Source: Epiperipatus broadwayi
Taxonomy: Eukaryota; Onychophora; Udeonychophora; Euonychophora; Peripatidae
DNA length: 64,000 nucleotides
Assembly (NCBI GenBank): GCA_028023455.1
Contig: JAQFVV010012420.1
Coordinates: 8,701,194 to 8,765,193 of the forward strand
Reading direction: 5' to 3'
Below are positions 13,151 to 24,186 of the stretch, in pieces. Position 1 is the first letter of the stretch; every line of letters begins with the position of its first letter. A program made the translations under genes and the position numbers. The notes under the pieces are model-generated. The model saw only the letters and a program-made list of their open reading frames with translations, searched no databases and was not told where the DNA came from.

Positions 13151-15560
13151 TTGTCTTAATAAAGTTTAATATATATATATATGCATTTATAAATTTATTC
13201 ATGCATAAGTTAACCACTTCTTTTAAGACAATGCTTAATAAAAATTAAATGTTTAGAACAATATTAAATTTGTTTACTAGAGTATAATTTACCTGAGCAT
13301 GAATGAATTATTGCTCACACAAAACACTTCTTTTTTAATATTTACAGCCCTGTGTTTAAAGCATAATAGGCATAACAAATTCTACAGTTACAAATAGACA
13401 AATAGATAAACAGTTATAAAAAAGTAAAACTTCTTACATAGATTTATAAAAATTAGTAAATATATTTGAACTTCAATAATATTTAATGTCTCTATCTAAA
13501 ATTTTTAGTTAATTATTTGTGTATTTATTGAATGTTATTTATTATAAATAAATACTGGATTAATATTAAGGTTCTTATAAATTATCTTTGTTATAAATCT
13601 GATATTTTGTATAGAGAAATGGTCACTGAATTTATTTTGAAAATAAAAGTTATGCAATTTATTATAAAGGCTGGTGGGAAAAAATATTACTCAGAGTGAG
13701 CATAGTTTTAGTACATAGATTTAAAAACGATTTTAAACCTTAATTGAAAACAAACTCAATTATTGAAAATAGATTTATTGTTAAGATTTCTATATTACCT
13801 TTCTTTAATTAATGTCATATGAGCCCTGTATCATTTAGCCCAATGATAGAGTGACTGATTTAAGAGCTAAACATTTCCTGAAATAAAAAACTTTATCACT
13901 TCTGGAATTAGAACATCACCAAACTTTCTGAATAACTAAACTTTTTTACTATTTTTTTTATTAATATTATTAGATGTAATATGAAAAAATATATCTTTAA
14001 AAGTGGCATGCAAAAAGCATTCAAGATAAAAATATTTTTCTTGACGCTAGATATTTTTTTTATTTGAAAAGATAAGTTCTATACAAATTTTTAAAAGTAT
14101 TAACATTTATTTTCTTTAGTACATTAACACATACGAAATAAAAATATTATTTTTTTACTTTACAAGATTGAAACTAATACTATTGGTTATTTTATTTAAG
14201 CAGCTTTTGAGCTATAACATATTTTAAAGCTTATTTATCTTCTGCATCAATTATTACAAATTAATGATTTTTATAAGGTTTGATATTAATTACCATATTA
14301 AAAATAACAGAAATTGACAACTGGTTACTAAAACTATTTAGGTAAAAAATGAATCCTGAGTGAGAATTTTATTATTTTTTAGCCCTATATAGGTATTTAA
14401 ATAGTATTTACATATGACTTTCAACACTGCCTCTTTTGCTGATTTGTTTAATGCTACTCTATTATACATGTGTGTGCGTTATGTTTTTTAATGTATTAAA
14501 TTCTATTTTTAATTGCGAAACTTTCTCGGACCTGAAGTCAAGAAATTGTATTTGCGTTTCTCGCCTAAATATTAATTTTTATTTTAAAAATAAGAATTAA
14601 TATATTACATTGTTTTCAATTGAAACTAAGCTTTTCTGATCTGCAACATATTTTATTAATACAAATTTATTTAATAGATTCAGTAGCATAAAAAAAACAA
14701 CTTACTAAAATATCATTTTCTGAATTATTATCTTGAAAAGATGATATATTTTGCTTTATTTTTGTATATAATAAAAGCTTAAAAAGTGTTAATTATTTAT
14801 CATTCAAGCAATCTTGCAGATGTACTAAATTATTTATTTAAGAAAATCATTATATTTAATGGAATACAGAATTTAAGTAGTGCCATATTGAAATCATTCA
14901 ATTGTATTACAAAAATATATCATAGAAGTATATATTTTTCTAGAGTGTAATACTAAATTGTAGTTTTGAGTACTGTATACATCTTCTAACAAAAGAACAA
15001 AACTATTGTATTACTAAAGTGGTGAATAAAATTTAGTCTAATTTTCAATAACTAAGTATATAAGAACAAAAATTGAAAAAGCATGATGTAATAATCAATT
15101 ATACCATAACTTAAGAAAAAAACAAAAATAAATTGTTTATTAGTAGTAATAAATATGTTATTTGTTAAAAACATTATTTAAGTAAATATAGCGTTGATAC
15201 AATTATAAGTACAAATTTCAAATTTCTTTTGCGCACATTAAGCTAGAAATTATCATTTTTAACTCGGGTACAAACTTTAAATCGCATGATCACCATGTTA
15301 GTACTGTATGAAGAGTTTTGTCTCTGTTGTACAAACTTTAAATTTAAAGATTAAATGCAACCATGAGTTATTAACTATACTTAATTAAATAATTAAGAAT
15401 AATCATTACTGTAATTATCTAAGGTGGATGTTGTCAAATGTAAGAGTGTGCTTATATACTAATTCATAGTATTTTAATTAATATCATTTTAGGCATTACA
15501 TAGTATAAAAAAATAAGTTAATAAAAGCAATTGCATATTTTAGTAACTCACTCAAATCTT

Positions 15561-15699
15561 TGATCTGTTGACTTTTTTTTTCTCATGTGTCATAGCATCA
15601 GCTGGGAAGTGAACCCACTAACCCAGGACAATTGCTTGTAAAACAGCTGTCGCTGACCTCTCAACCACCAGTGCTTGACAGTGATCTGTTGACTTTTTT
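15561..15699 (-). mobile_element. tRNA-derived SINE or tRNA retrosequence with 18-bp TSD
   Basis: A ~103-base insert (15579-15681) is flanked by a perfect 18-base direct repeat, TGATCTGTTGACTTTTTT, at 15561-15578 and 15682-15699. Read on the minus strand it has a box A, TGGTTGAGAGG (15657-15667), and a box B-like GGTTCACTTCC (15605-15615), then a short unrelated stretch and an A tail that merges with the T run of the target site. The anticodon-like segment TTTTACA resembles a tRNA-Val(TAC) arm. The perfect duplication suggests a fairly recent insertion. Confidence 0.75.
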
Positions 15700-16420
15700 G
15701 CAAAATGTTAATATTCAACATTCTTTTAAAATCTGCATTGAGTAGTAATTACATTTACATTACCTATTCTAGAGCCAGCTATGTAAATATGAATAATCAA
15801 TAGCACCAGATTCATCTAGATCATAATAATAGTTTACGATTTTGCACCTTTTTCAGTGGAAATCGCTGGATTACAAATATTTCTTCAGCAGCCACTTTTT
15901 TGCCATTTATTATGCTAAGCAAGCTAATAACTTGAGATATTCAAAGGCAATTTGATTTTGATCTCAAATCAACTTACTTGAATAGCTAATAAAATCTGTC
16001 AAATTTAAATTTAATCATTGACCTATTGTATACTATTGTAAATGATTCATTTTTGATTATTTAACCATTTACTACTATTTAGTACAATTATATGACCTTA
16101 TACTTGATTATAGATAAAGATATAGTACTATATCTAAAAATAATATACTGCACCCTCTTGATTTTTGCATTTTAAATCAGGTATTATAGTATGATGTAAT
16201 ATTAAACTAATATGAGATATGAAAAAATACAATATATATACTTATTAAATAATATTTTATTTATTGACCAAATTAGATATATTCAGGATATTTATATTAG
16301 AATTGTAATGCATTTTTATTTAAGTATTATAAAAAAACAATAAAACAAGTTCCATTAATAGTTCAAAAAACAATCTGCCACTTTATACAATAATTTAAAA
16401 CCAATATATATATATATATA

Positions 16421-16595
16421 AATGAAATAATAAATTTAACGGTTTACAAACTATTACACCCAATCCTTAAAATCCGCAGAAGTACTGTAGGTGAATTTCT
16501 TCAACCTGCCTCAACTGCCATTAATTTTGAGGCAGGTTGAAGAAATTCACCGAAAGTATGCGGAGGTTGTAAACCGTTAAATTTATTATTTCATT
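16421..16595. mobile_element. Palindromic MITE-like element
   Basis: Outer arms 16421-16449 and 16567-16595 are perfect inverted repeats (AATGAAATAATAAATTTAAC on the left). An inner pair, 16490-16514 and 16527-16551, is also perfect (GGTGAATTTCTTCAACCTGC on the left). The spacer between the two pairs also pairs imperfectly (CCGCA against TGCGG). The whole unit would fold into one long hairpin. Non-coding. Confidence 0.8.
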
Positions 16596-18216
16596 TATAA
16601 TTACAATTTTGTTTTTAATTAACGAACATTTTATTTATATATATATCTTACTTCAAACACTTTACTGCAAAAAAAATTATTATATATATATGCACACTAC
16701 TATTATTTCAGTTTCTTAAAAAGTCAGATTGTATATACATGTATGTATTTTTTTTTTTTTTGCTGTAAAGTATTTAAAATAAGAGTACAAATTTTATTTA
16801 CATAAAATATTACAACAAAAAAAAGGAAGTGATACATTTTATGACATTTGTAAATTTATAACCAACTGAATAAAAAGTCTAACTTCTATTGAAATTTTCT
16901 TTCTTTCTAGGAAATATAAGATTTTCGTTGCAGTTTATTATTTCAAAACTTTTGAATATTATATAAATATATTATTCAGAGGTAAACGCCAAAATATCTA
17001 AAAAAAAAACATTATTTTCCAAACTTTTTAGTAATAGATTCAGTTTTTTTTTCTATTCTGGTGCTCAGAAAACTGATTATATAGCTACATAATTTAATAA
17101 GTAAAAGCAGTTTTAGTAAAGACAGAAATCTTCAGAAATTCCCATAGCATCTGTGAGAGTGAAATAAGAAACACAGATATTTAGATTCAAATAAATTCAT
17201 CTCAGTATTGGGGAAGGAATGGTCACTAGAAAACACAGCTATTATAAATAATCTGATTTTACATTAGAAATGGATAAGACTGCACCTGAGTTTCAGAAAA
17301 TGGTAGTTTAAAAATATAAATGACTTTCTAAAAAATTACAGATAAAATTAAAAATATTTGTGCAATATCAGATTTAAAAATTGCCAACTGGTAGGAATGT
17401 GGTATTGCATTAGATCCCTGCTGAATTTTTAAAGTATAGTCTCATTTCTAGAAGTTTAATGGTTCTGTTTACATTTAATTTGGACCATAAGTGCAATGCC
17501 TTGTGATGAAGACATGATGATAGTAATATAAACTTAAGATTTGTTTTTTATTACATATGATTATGGACAAAATATTTATCATATACTAAAATTAACACAT
17601 TGATCTAGTATAAATTTTAGTAGAAATTTCTCATCACCAGCTGCACCCAAATAAAAAATAATCCATGAATTTGAAGTTATAAATACTTGAAGCCATTGAC
17701 AGAATAAAGTTTCTACTAAAATCTAGACATGGAAACAATGCACTTGGTCATTAACCTGACAATATGACAGCTAGTCACATGTTAAATAAATTATTAGTTA
17801 TGAAATTAAAATTGGAATTATAATTTCTGCTTTTCTTTACTATATACTGAATGTGCTCTGAACTTATTGGATCACTAACTGAGTGTGATTTGTTTATTCT
17901 TTTATGCTTTTAAATATACAATAACATTGTATAGTATATACAAGATAGCATGTTTGCTATTTAGTGGTAAAGTTATAATTGTTCTTCTTTAGTTCAGCTA
18001 ATAATGAAAAGATTGCACTTAAATATCGATTCTGTAACGGATCTGATGATTACTTTCCCAATAAAATAGATAACTACTGACATATGTTATTATCTGTTCG
18101 TGATTAGATTTTTTTATACTATGTTTTTAGACACGAATGTAGACGTTTTTAATACAAGTACATACAATGCATATATATAATACAAATAAATTGTCCGTTA
18201 ATTAAAAAAATATTGT

Positions 18217-18479
18217 AACAACAATAAAAATAATAAATATAACGGTAATTAACTATTATATACAGTCTTTTAATCCGCATACCTAAAGTGCTTCTACAGA
18301 TTAAAAGACTATATATAATAATTATTGTTAAGGTCTGAGGATTAAAGGACTGTGTATATTAGACCTAAAGTGCTTCTGCGGATTAAAAAACTGTATATAA
18401 TAATTACTGTTAAGGTCTGCAGATTAAAAGACTGTATATAATAGTTAATTACCATTATATTTTTATTTTTATTATTGTT
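18217..18479. mobile_element. Foldback MITE-like element with internal tandem units
   Basis: Terminal arms of about 60 bases (about 18217-18278 and 18419-18479) are inverted copies. Both contain TATATACAGTC or its complement and GGTAATTAACTATTATA. Between them two tandem units repeat CCTAAAGTGCTTCT, GATTAAAAGACT and TGTTAAGGTCTG with small differences. This is probably a hairpin element whose centre was duplicated by recombination. Non-coding. Confidence 0.75.
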
Positions 18480-19562
18480 ATATATACATATATATCGCAA
18501 TTACTATTAAGAAAAATAATGAACATAAATAATGAGGATAAAGATAAAGAGCACTGGAGCCTTTCTCATTTAAATTATCTGAGCTTATTGGATGTATTGA
18601 ATAATATTACATTTATATATGAGATGATAACAAGATTTACATTTACTAAAATCAATAAAGCAGAGAATCCCAAAATTTAATTTTCCTAAATTCACAAAAA
18701 AATTCAAAACATAAAAACCCATATGGAATAACAAAATTTTGGTGTAACAGAATCTGGTGGAAACTATTAAGTGGCTGGTTGTATCAGAATATGTGACTAT
18801 TCAGTTTATTCCATTAAAAGAGAGGAATAGATCCAATAATTATCAGATTTAGAGTCTTCAGGTAGGATGATAATAATGATGCAATGAAATAACTAACCAG
18901 TGATCATGTCTACTTCTAGTGGTCTAGCTCTAATTATACACATTAAATTTAGACATAATTTATATTAGTTCATCTGTATCTCATCCTTTTTCAGATTCCA
19001 CATATGCCTCAGAATTCGTAGAGAGAATATTGCAATTAACTCTCTTCAGTAAAGAATTTAACTTAAGTAGGAATTATGCTATGCTTATATATATATATTG
19101 TAATGGGCACATACGCCCGTTACATTATTTTTTTTATTATTAGTAAACATGAAAAAAATAAAAGTTCACCAATAAAAACTTCTTTTTTAAGAATTAAAAA
19201 TTGAAAATTAAAAAATCATCTTAAACTCGCATATATATAAAATCGCACAGATAAATAATTATTAAAATAAAACTTTATTAAAGAAAAAGTATTTTAAAAC
19301 TAAATTTTCAGAAAAGATTTAGAGATAAAAATATATGTTTAAGTTTGAAAACAAATTAATTAATCTTTTGTAAAATGGAAATGATTATTTTAATTAGTAA
19401 GCTAGCCCTTGGGCATTTCAAATGTATAAGCAATGGTCAGATAGGAGAGGAAAAACAATAGGAACAGAATGGCCAATGAAAGAAATCTATTGGGGAAATC
19501 GGACCTCAATGGAAGGATCATCATCATCGATGATGTAATGTCAATTGAATCCTTAAAATTAA

Positions 19563-19570
19563 TATAAAAG
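19563..19570 (+). promoter_or_regulatory. LTR TATA box
   Basis: TATAAAAG, 464 bases into the LTR. The same word stands at the equivalent offset in the 3' LTR (22462-22469), the solo LTR (50797-50804) and the distant copy (24674-24681). Conservation in all four supports a polymerase II promoter here. Confidence 0.7.
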
Positions 19571-19644
19571 GAAAAGTTTGGAAATTATTAATTAGCTATT
19601 AAAAGAGGACAGTGGTGTTATGTGTTAGTGCAGAGTTGAAGGAA

Positions 19645-19677
19645 AAGGGATTGCAAAGATGCACTCTTCAATCCCTT
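19645..19677 (+). promoter_or_regulatory. Conserved stem-loop downstream of LTR TATA box
   Basis: AAGGGATTG (19645-19653) pairs with CAATCCCTT (19669-19677) over a 15-base loop. Equivalent hairpins are at 22543-22577 (10 pairs), 50860-50892 (10 pairs including one G-U) and 24745-24777 (a different 8-pair stem). All lie 63-82 bases after the TATA box, so they would be near the 5' end of the transcript. Confidence 0.6.
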
Positions 19678-21270
19678 CAGTTTTGCCTAAAAAGAAAGAG
19701 AAATGACCTCCTAAAAAGAAAGAGAAATGACCTCCGGATGAATAAAAAACAACGGCTAACTGGATACAAATATCTTCAGTACGGCATGGGAAATCCTGTT
19801 CAGAATTACAAACAACTACAAATTATGGACCTTTTAAAATCATAAGAACTTTATATTTATTTGAAAACATAGAACTATAAATTCTAAACCTTTTAGTAAA
19901 TAATACAAACAGAATCCTATCTGACCAACGTAAATTAATATTAATAATGTCATTTGATGTATTTTTTTTATTTAAAATCATTTCCATTTATTTTTTTGTT
20001 CTTTTAAGTTGTTATTATGATTTTTGTTTTTCGTTAGACTAAATTATATAAATGTTAAACTTTAGTCGGGCATGAATGGCTATATAGATTTGTAAAGTTA
20101 TATTAGGGGATGGTAATCTTAGGTTATTTGTTTCGTGGTTGAATTGGGTCAATGAATTGGATCTATTGATGTAGTTAGTAGATGTAATTTGAGATTCGCT
20201 ATGGGCAGAATTGCTTTATATGCCACACACTTCCATTTTATCTATGGAAGGGATTATAAGATGTAGAACACTGTTCCTTTCTATAGAGTTTTTTTTTATT
20301 GCTCTTCTTGTCAGATAGATGTAGAATTCCTATCTGATGAGAAGCAATTTCTTCTCTTAACCTTTTGTGCTGCCGTATTTCATATTACATTGAATGCATC
20401 AATATATCAGATGAATTGACATTAGTTTGACTGTGAACTTTTAGCCTAAGGTTAAATAAGGGATAGAATATTTTCTTTTCAAATGCAAATCTATGTAGTC
20501 TATTCATACTCGACACTCAAAATAAAAATGCATTAAATTTAAGTTGGGTATAGATGTTTGCATGGATTTGTTATCGGTTAATTATGTTTTTGTTTTTCAT
20601 ATTTGATCAAAATATATAGACATTCGGTAAATAATGATACCTTACGGTGAGTATCTAAAATGTATTTATTCGGATGTCTTTTAAGTTATTGGTGTCAATG
20701 CGGCATCTTATGATGAATGCCATTGGGTTTCTTATATTCCCTATGCAATTCCATCAATGATTTTATATTTTGATCATTTATGTTTACTTTGAAATGTTTT
20801 TGACCGTGTAATCTATGTAACCGATCTATACTCAACATTTATAAAACAAACTTTTATAAATCCATCTGTGCGAACTTATAAAATAGAAATTATAAAAATT
20901 AAAATGTAAATTAAAATCTAAAAATAAAAGTTAAAAATGAAAATGTTAAAATGTAAACATACTAAAATAATAATGTTAAATTTTGTATATATATGTGCGT
21001 AAATAAATGTTTGTGTGTATAATTACTGGCAGTGGCTTATTTTATTCTTTTTTATATATTCTTAGATAAGAATTTATTATAAATATAAATCTCTGCTATT
21101 CCTCTGAGCTAGTGACAATGGGCTAATGACCGGATATCAAAAGATATAAAAAAAAAAAATTTTTTTTTGACTTACGTATCTGCCTACTTTATAAATTTTT
21201 CTAGGTTCAAATGCCTAGATGGCGCCCTGTAGTGTAGTTTATGGTAAGTCGCTTACTCTGGATCATTGCA

Positions 21271-21996
21271 ACTGGTGCCCAACATGGGGCTGATCTTTGA
21301 TAAACCACGAGAGCCCTGAGTAAATTTCTTTTTTCAAAATGAAATATTTTTATCTGTTTACATAAAGTCATATACTTTAAATCTTATAAAAGCACTGCCA
21401 GAAAGAAATAGCACATATATTAAAAAACCAACGGAAAGATATAAATAATTTTAAACTGTATTTTGTTAAAAAGAAAGTCAAAAGGTTGCAATTGATATGT
21501 TTTTTTGTTAATATAAATTATGCTTTAATGTGTATAGGAGCGCACAGCCACGTAAGTTTATGATGGTAAATGTGGTACCTTACGGTGAGTACCATTGGGA
21601 ATATACTTCAGTGTAATCCTATTTAAGCATTTCAATCAGTCATAAATAAGTTGGTGGTATTTATAATTGTGCTGCAAATATACACATATAAACCTATTAT
21701 TTCTTAAAACATATTTACCTCAATGCAACCTTAAATAAATAATTTAAATATGCTTGTCATGCCATGTGTAAAAATAAAATGTATAAAAAAATAGAACTCT
21801 TTGGGGGGATGAGGTGTAAACGTAGATGGTTCTTAGGAAAGCAATGGTCAACATTTTTCTTTTTTTTGTATATAGTCTTTTTGTAAAATTATATAATCGG
21901 ATGTTTTTGTAAATGTCTTCGTTAACCGTGTACCGTAATTACTAACCCTAAGTAAAATATTTTTTTGTTCATTTTTTTTAAGCAAGTTTACTGATA
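21271..21996 (+). other. Interior of the LTR element, no coding content
   Basis: 726 bases. After the primer site it holds A/T-rich sequence. It has one G-rich stretch (CTTTGGGGGGATGAGG near 21800) that could be a displaced polypurine tract. I see no gag, protease, reverse transcriptase or integrase motif. Confidence 0.65.
21273..21290 (+). other. Primer binding site, tRNA-Lys type
   Basis: TGGTGCCCAACATGGGGC, two bases after the LTR end. It matches the known tRNA-Lys(1,2) primer site TGGCGCCCAACGTGGGGC at 16 of 18 positions. Both differences are C-to-T or G-to-A. Confidence 0.8.
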
Positions 21997-24170
21997 TGTA
22001 ATGGGCACATACACCATTACATTATTTTTTTTATTATTAGTAAACATGTAAAAAAATAAAAGTTCGCCAATAAAAACTTCTTTTTTAAGAATTAAAAATT
22101 GAAAATTAAAAAAATCATCTTAAACTCACATATATATAAAATCGCACAGATAAATAATTATTAAAATAAAACTTTATTAAAGAAAAAGTATTTTAAAACT
22201 AAATTTTCAGAAAAGATTTAGAGATAAAAATATATGTTTAAGTTTGAAAACAAATTAATTAATCTTTTGTAAAATGGAAATGATTATTTTAATTAGTAAG
22301 CTAGCCCTTGGGCATTTCAAATGTATAAGCAATGGTCAGATAGGAGAGGAAAAACAATAGGAACAGAATGGCCAATGAAAGAAATCCATCGGGGAAATCG
22401 GACCTCAATGGAAGGATCATCATCATCGATGACGTAATGTCAATTGAATCCTTAAAATTAATATAAAAGGAAAAGTTTGGAAATTATTAGTTAGCTATTA
22501 AAAGAGGACAGTGGTGTTATGTGTTAGTGTGGAGTTGAAGGAGAAGGGATTGAAAAGATGCACTCTTCAATCCCTTCAGTTTTGCTAAAAAAGAAAGAGA
22601 AATGACATCATTTTCTACATTAAGGACCAGCTAAAGTAAAGACCTCCAGATGAATAAAAAACAATGGCTAACTGGATACAAATATCTTCAGTACGGCATG
22701 GGAATTCCCATTCAGAATTACAAACAACTACAAATTATGGACCTTTTAAAATCGTAAGAACTTTATATTCATTTGAAAACATAGAACTCTAAATTCTAAA
22801 CCTTTTAGTAAATAATACAAATAGAATCTTATCTGACCAACATAAATTAATATTAATAATGTCATTTGATGTATTTTTTTTTATTTAAAATCATTTCCAT
22901 TTATTTTTTTGTTCTTTTAAGTTTTTATTATGATTTTTGTTTTTCGTTAGACTAAATTACATAAATGTTAAACTTTAGTTGGGCGTGAATGGCTATATAG
23001 ATTTGTAAAGTTATATTAGTGGAGAGTAATCTTAGGTTATTTGTTTCATAGTTGAATTGGATCAATGAATTGGATATATTGATGTAGTTAGTAGATGTAA
23101 TTCGAGATTCACTATGGGCAGAATCGCTTTATACACTGCACACTTCCGTTTTGCCTATGGAAGGAATTATAAGATGTAGAATGCTGTTCCTTTCTATGGA
23201 GTTTTTTTTATTGCTCTTCTTGTCAGATAGATGTATTATTCCTATCTGACAAGAGGCAATTTCTTCTCTTAACCTTTTGTGCTGCCATATTTCATATTAC
23301 ATTGAATGCATCAATATATCAGATGAATTGATGTTAGTTTGACTGCGAACTTTTGGCCTAAGGTTAAATAAGGATAGAATATTTTCTTTTAAATGCAAAT
23401 CTATGTAGTCTATTCATACTCGACACTTTAAATAAAAATGCATTAAATTTAAGTTGGGTATGGAAGTTGCATGGATTCGTTATTGGTTAATTATGTTTTT
23501 GGTTTTCATATTTGATCAAAATATATAGACATTCGGTACATAATGATACCTTATGGTGAGTATCTAAAATGTATTTATTCGGATGTCTTTTAAGTTATTG
23601 GTGTCACTGCGGTATCTTATGATGAATACCAGTGGGTTTCTTATATTCCCTATGCAATTGATGGTATCAATGATTTTGTATTTTGATCATTTATGTTTAC
23701 TTTGAAATGTTTTTGACCGTGTAATCTATGTAACCAATCTATACTCAACATTTATAAAACAAACTTTTATAAATCCATCTGTGTGAACTTATAATAGTAT
23801 AAAAATTAAAATGTAAATTGAAATCTAAAAATAAAAGTTAAAAATAATGTTAAAGTAAACATACTAAAATAATAATATTAAATTTTGTTTATACATGTGC
23901 TAAATAAATGTTTGTGTGTATAATTACTGGCAGTGGCTTATTTTATTCCTTTTTATATATTCTTAGATAAGAATTTATTATAAATATAAATCTCTGCTAT
24001 TCCTCTGAGCTAGTGACAATGGGCTAATGACCAAATATCAAAAGATATAAAAAAAAAAATTTTTTTTTGACTTACGTATCTGCCTACTTTATAAATTTTT
24101 CTAGGTTCAAATGCCTAGATGGTGCCCTGTAGTGTAGTTTATGGTAAGTCGCTTACTCTGGATCATTACA
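21997..24170 (+). repeat. 3' LTR
   Basis: 2,174 bases, colinear with the 5' LTR. It carries its own TATA box at 22462-22469 and stem-loop at 22543-22577. Confidence 0.8.
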
Positions 24171-24186
24171 ATATATATATATATAT

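Larger units (their letters stand above)
19099..21270 (+). repeat. 5' LTR
   Basis: 2,172 bases from TGTAATGGGC to GATCATTGCA. The first 26 bases themselves form a small hairpin (TGTAATGGGC, spacer, GCCCGTTACA). It contains a TATA box, a stem-loop, and a 77-codon open frame at 19612-19845. That frame is not conserved in the 3' LTR and is therefore not a gene. Confidence 0.8.
19099..24170 (+). mobile_element. Non-coding LTR retrotransposon, 2.17-kb LTRs
   Basis: Two direct copies of a long terminal sequence (19099-21270 and 21997-24170) flank a 726-base interior. Each LTR begins TGTAATGGGCACATAC and ends in CATTGCA or CATTACA, giving TG...CA ends and a short terminal inverted repeat. A tRNA primer site lies two bases after the left LTR. 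The element sits in a run of AT dinucleotides, so the target duplication cannot be resolved. The interior has no gag or pol and no clear polypurine tract, so the element must have moved with proteins supplied in trans or have lost its coding part. The LTRs differ mainly by transitions plus a small indel near 22605-22640. It lies sense to RFX6. Confidence 0.8.

Noticed and set aside
19612-19845. A 77-codon open frame inside the 5' LTR.
   Set aside because: The matching part of the 3' LTR and of the solo LTR is broken, so there is no sign of coding selection.
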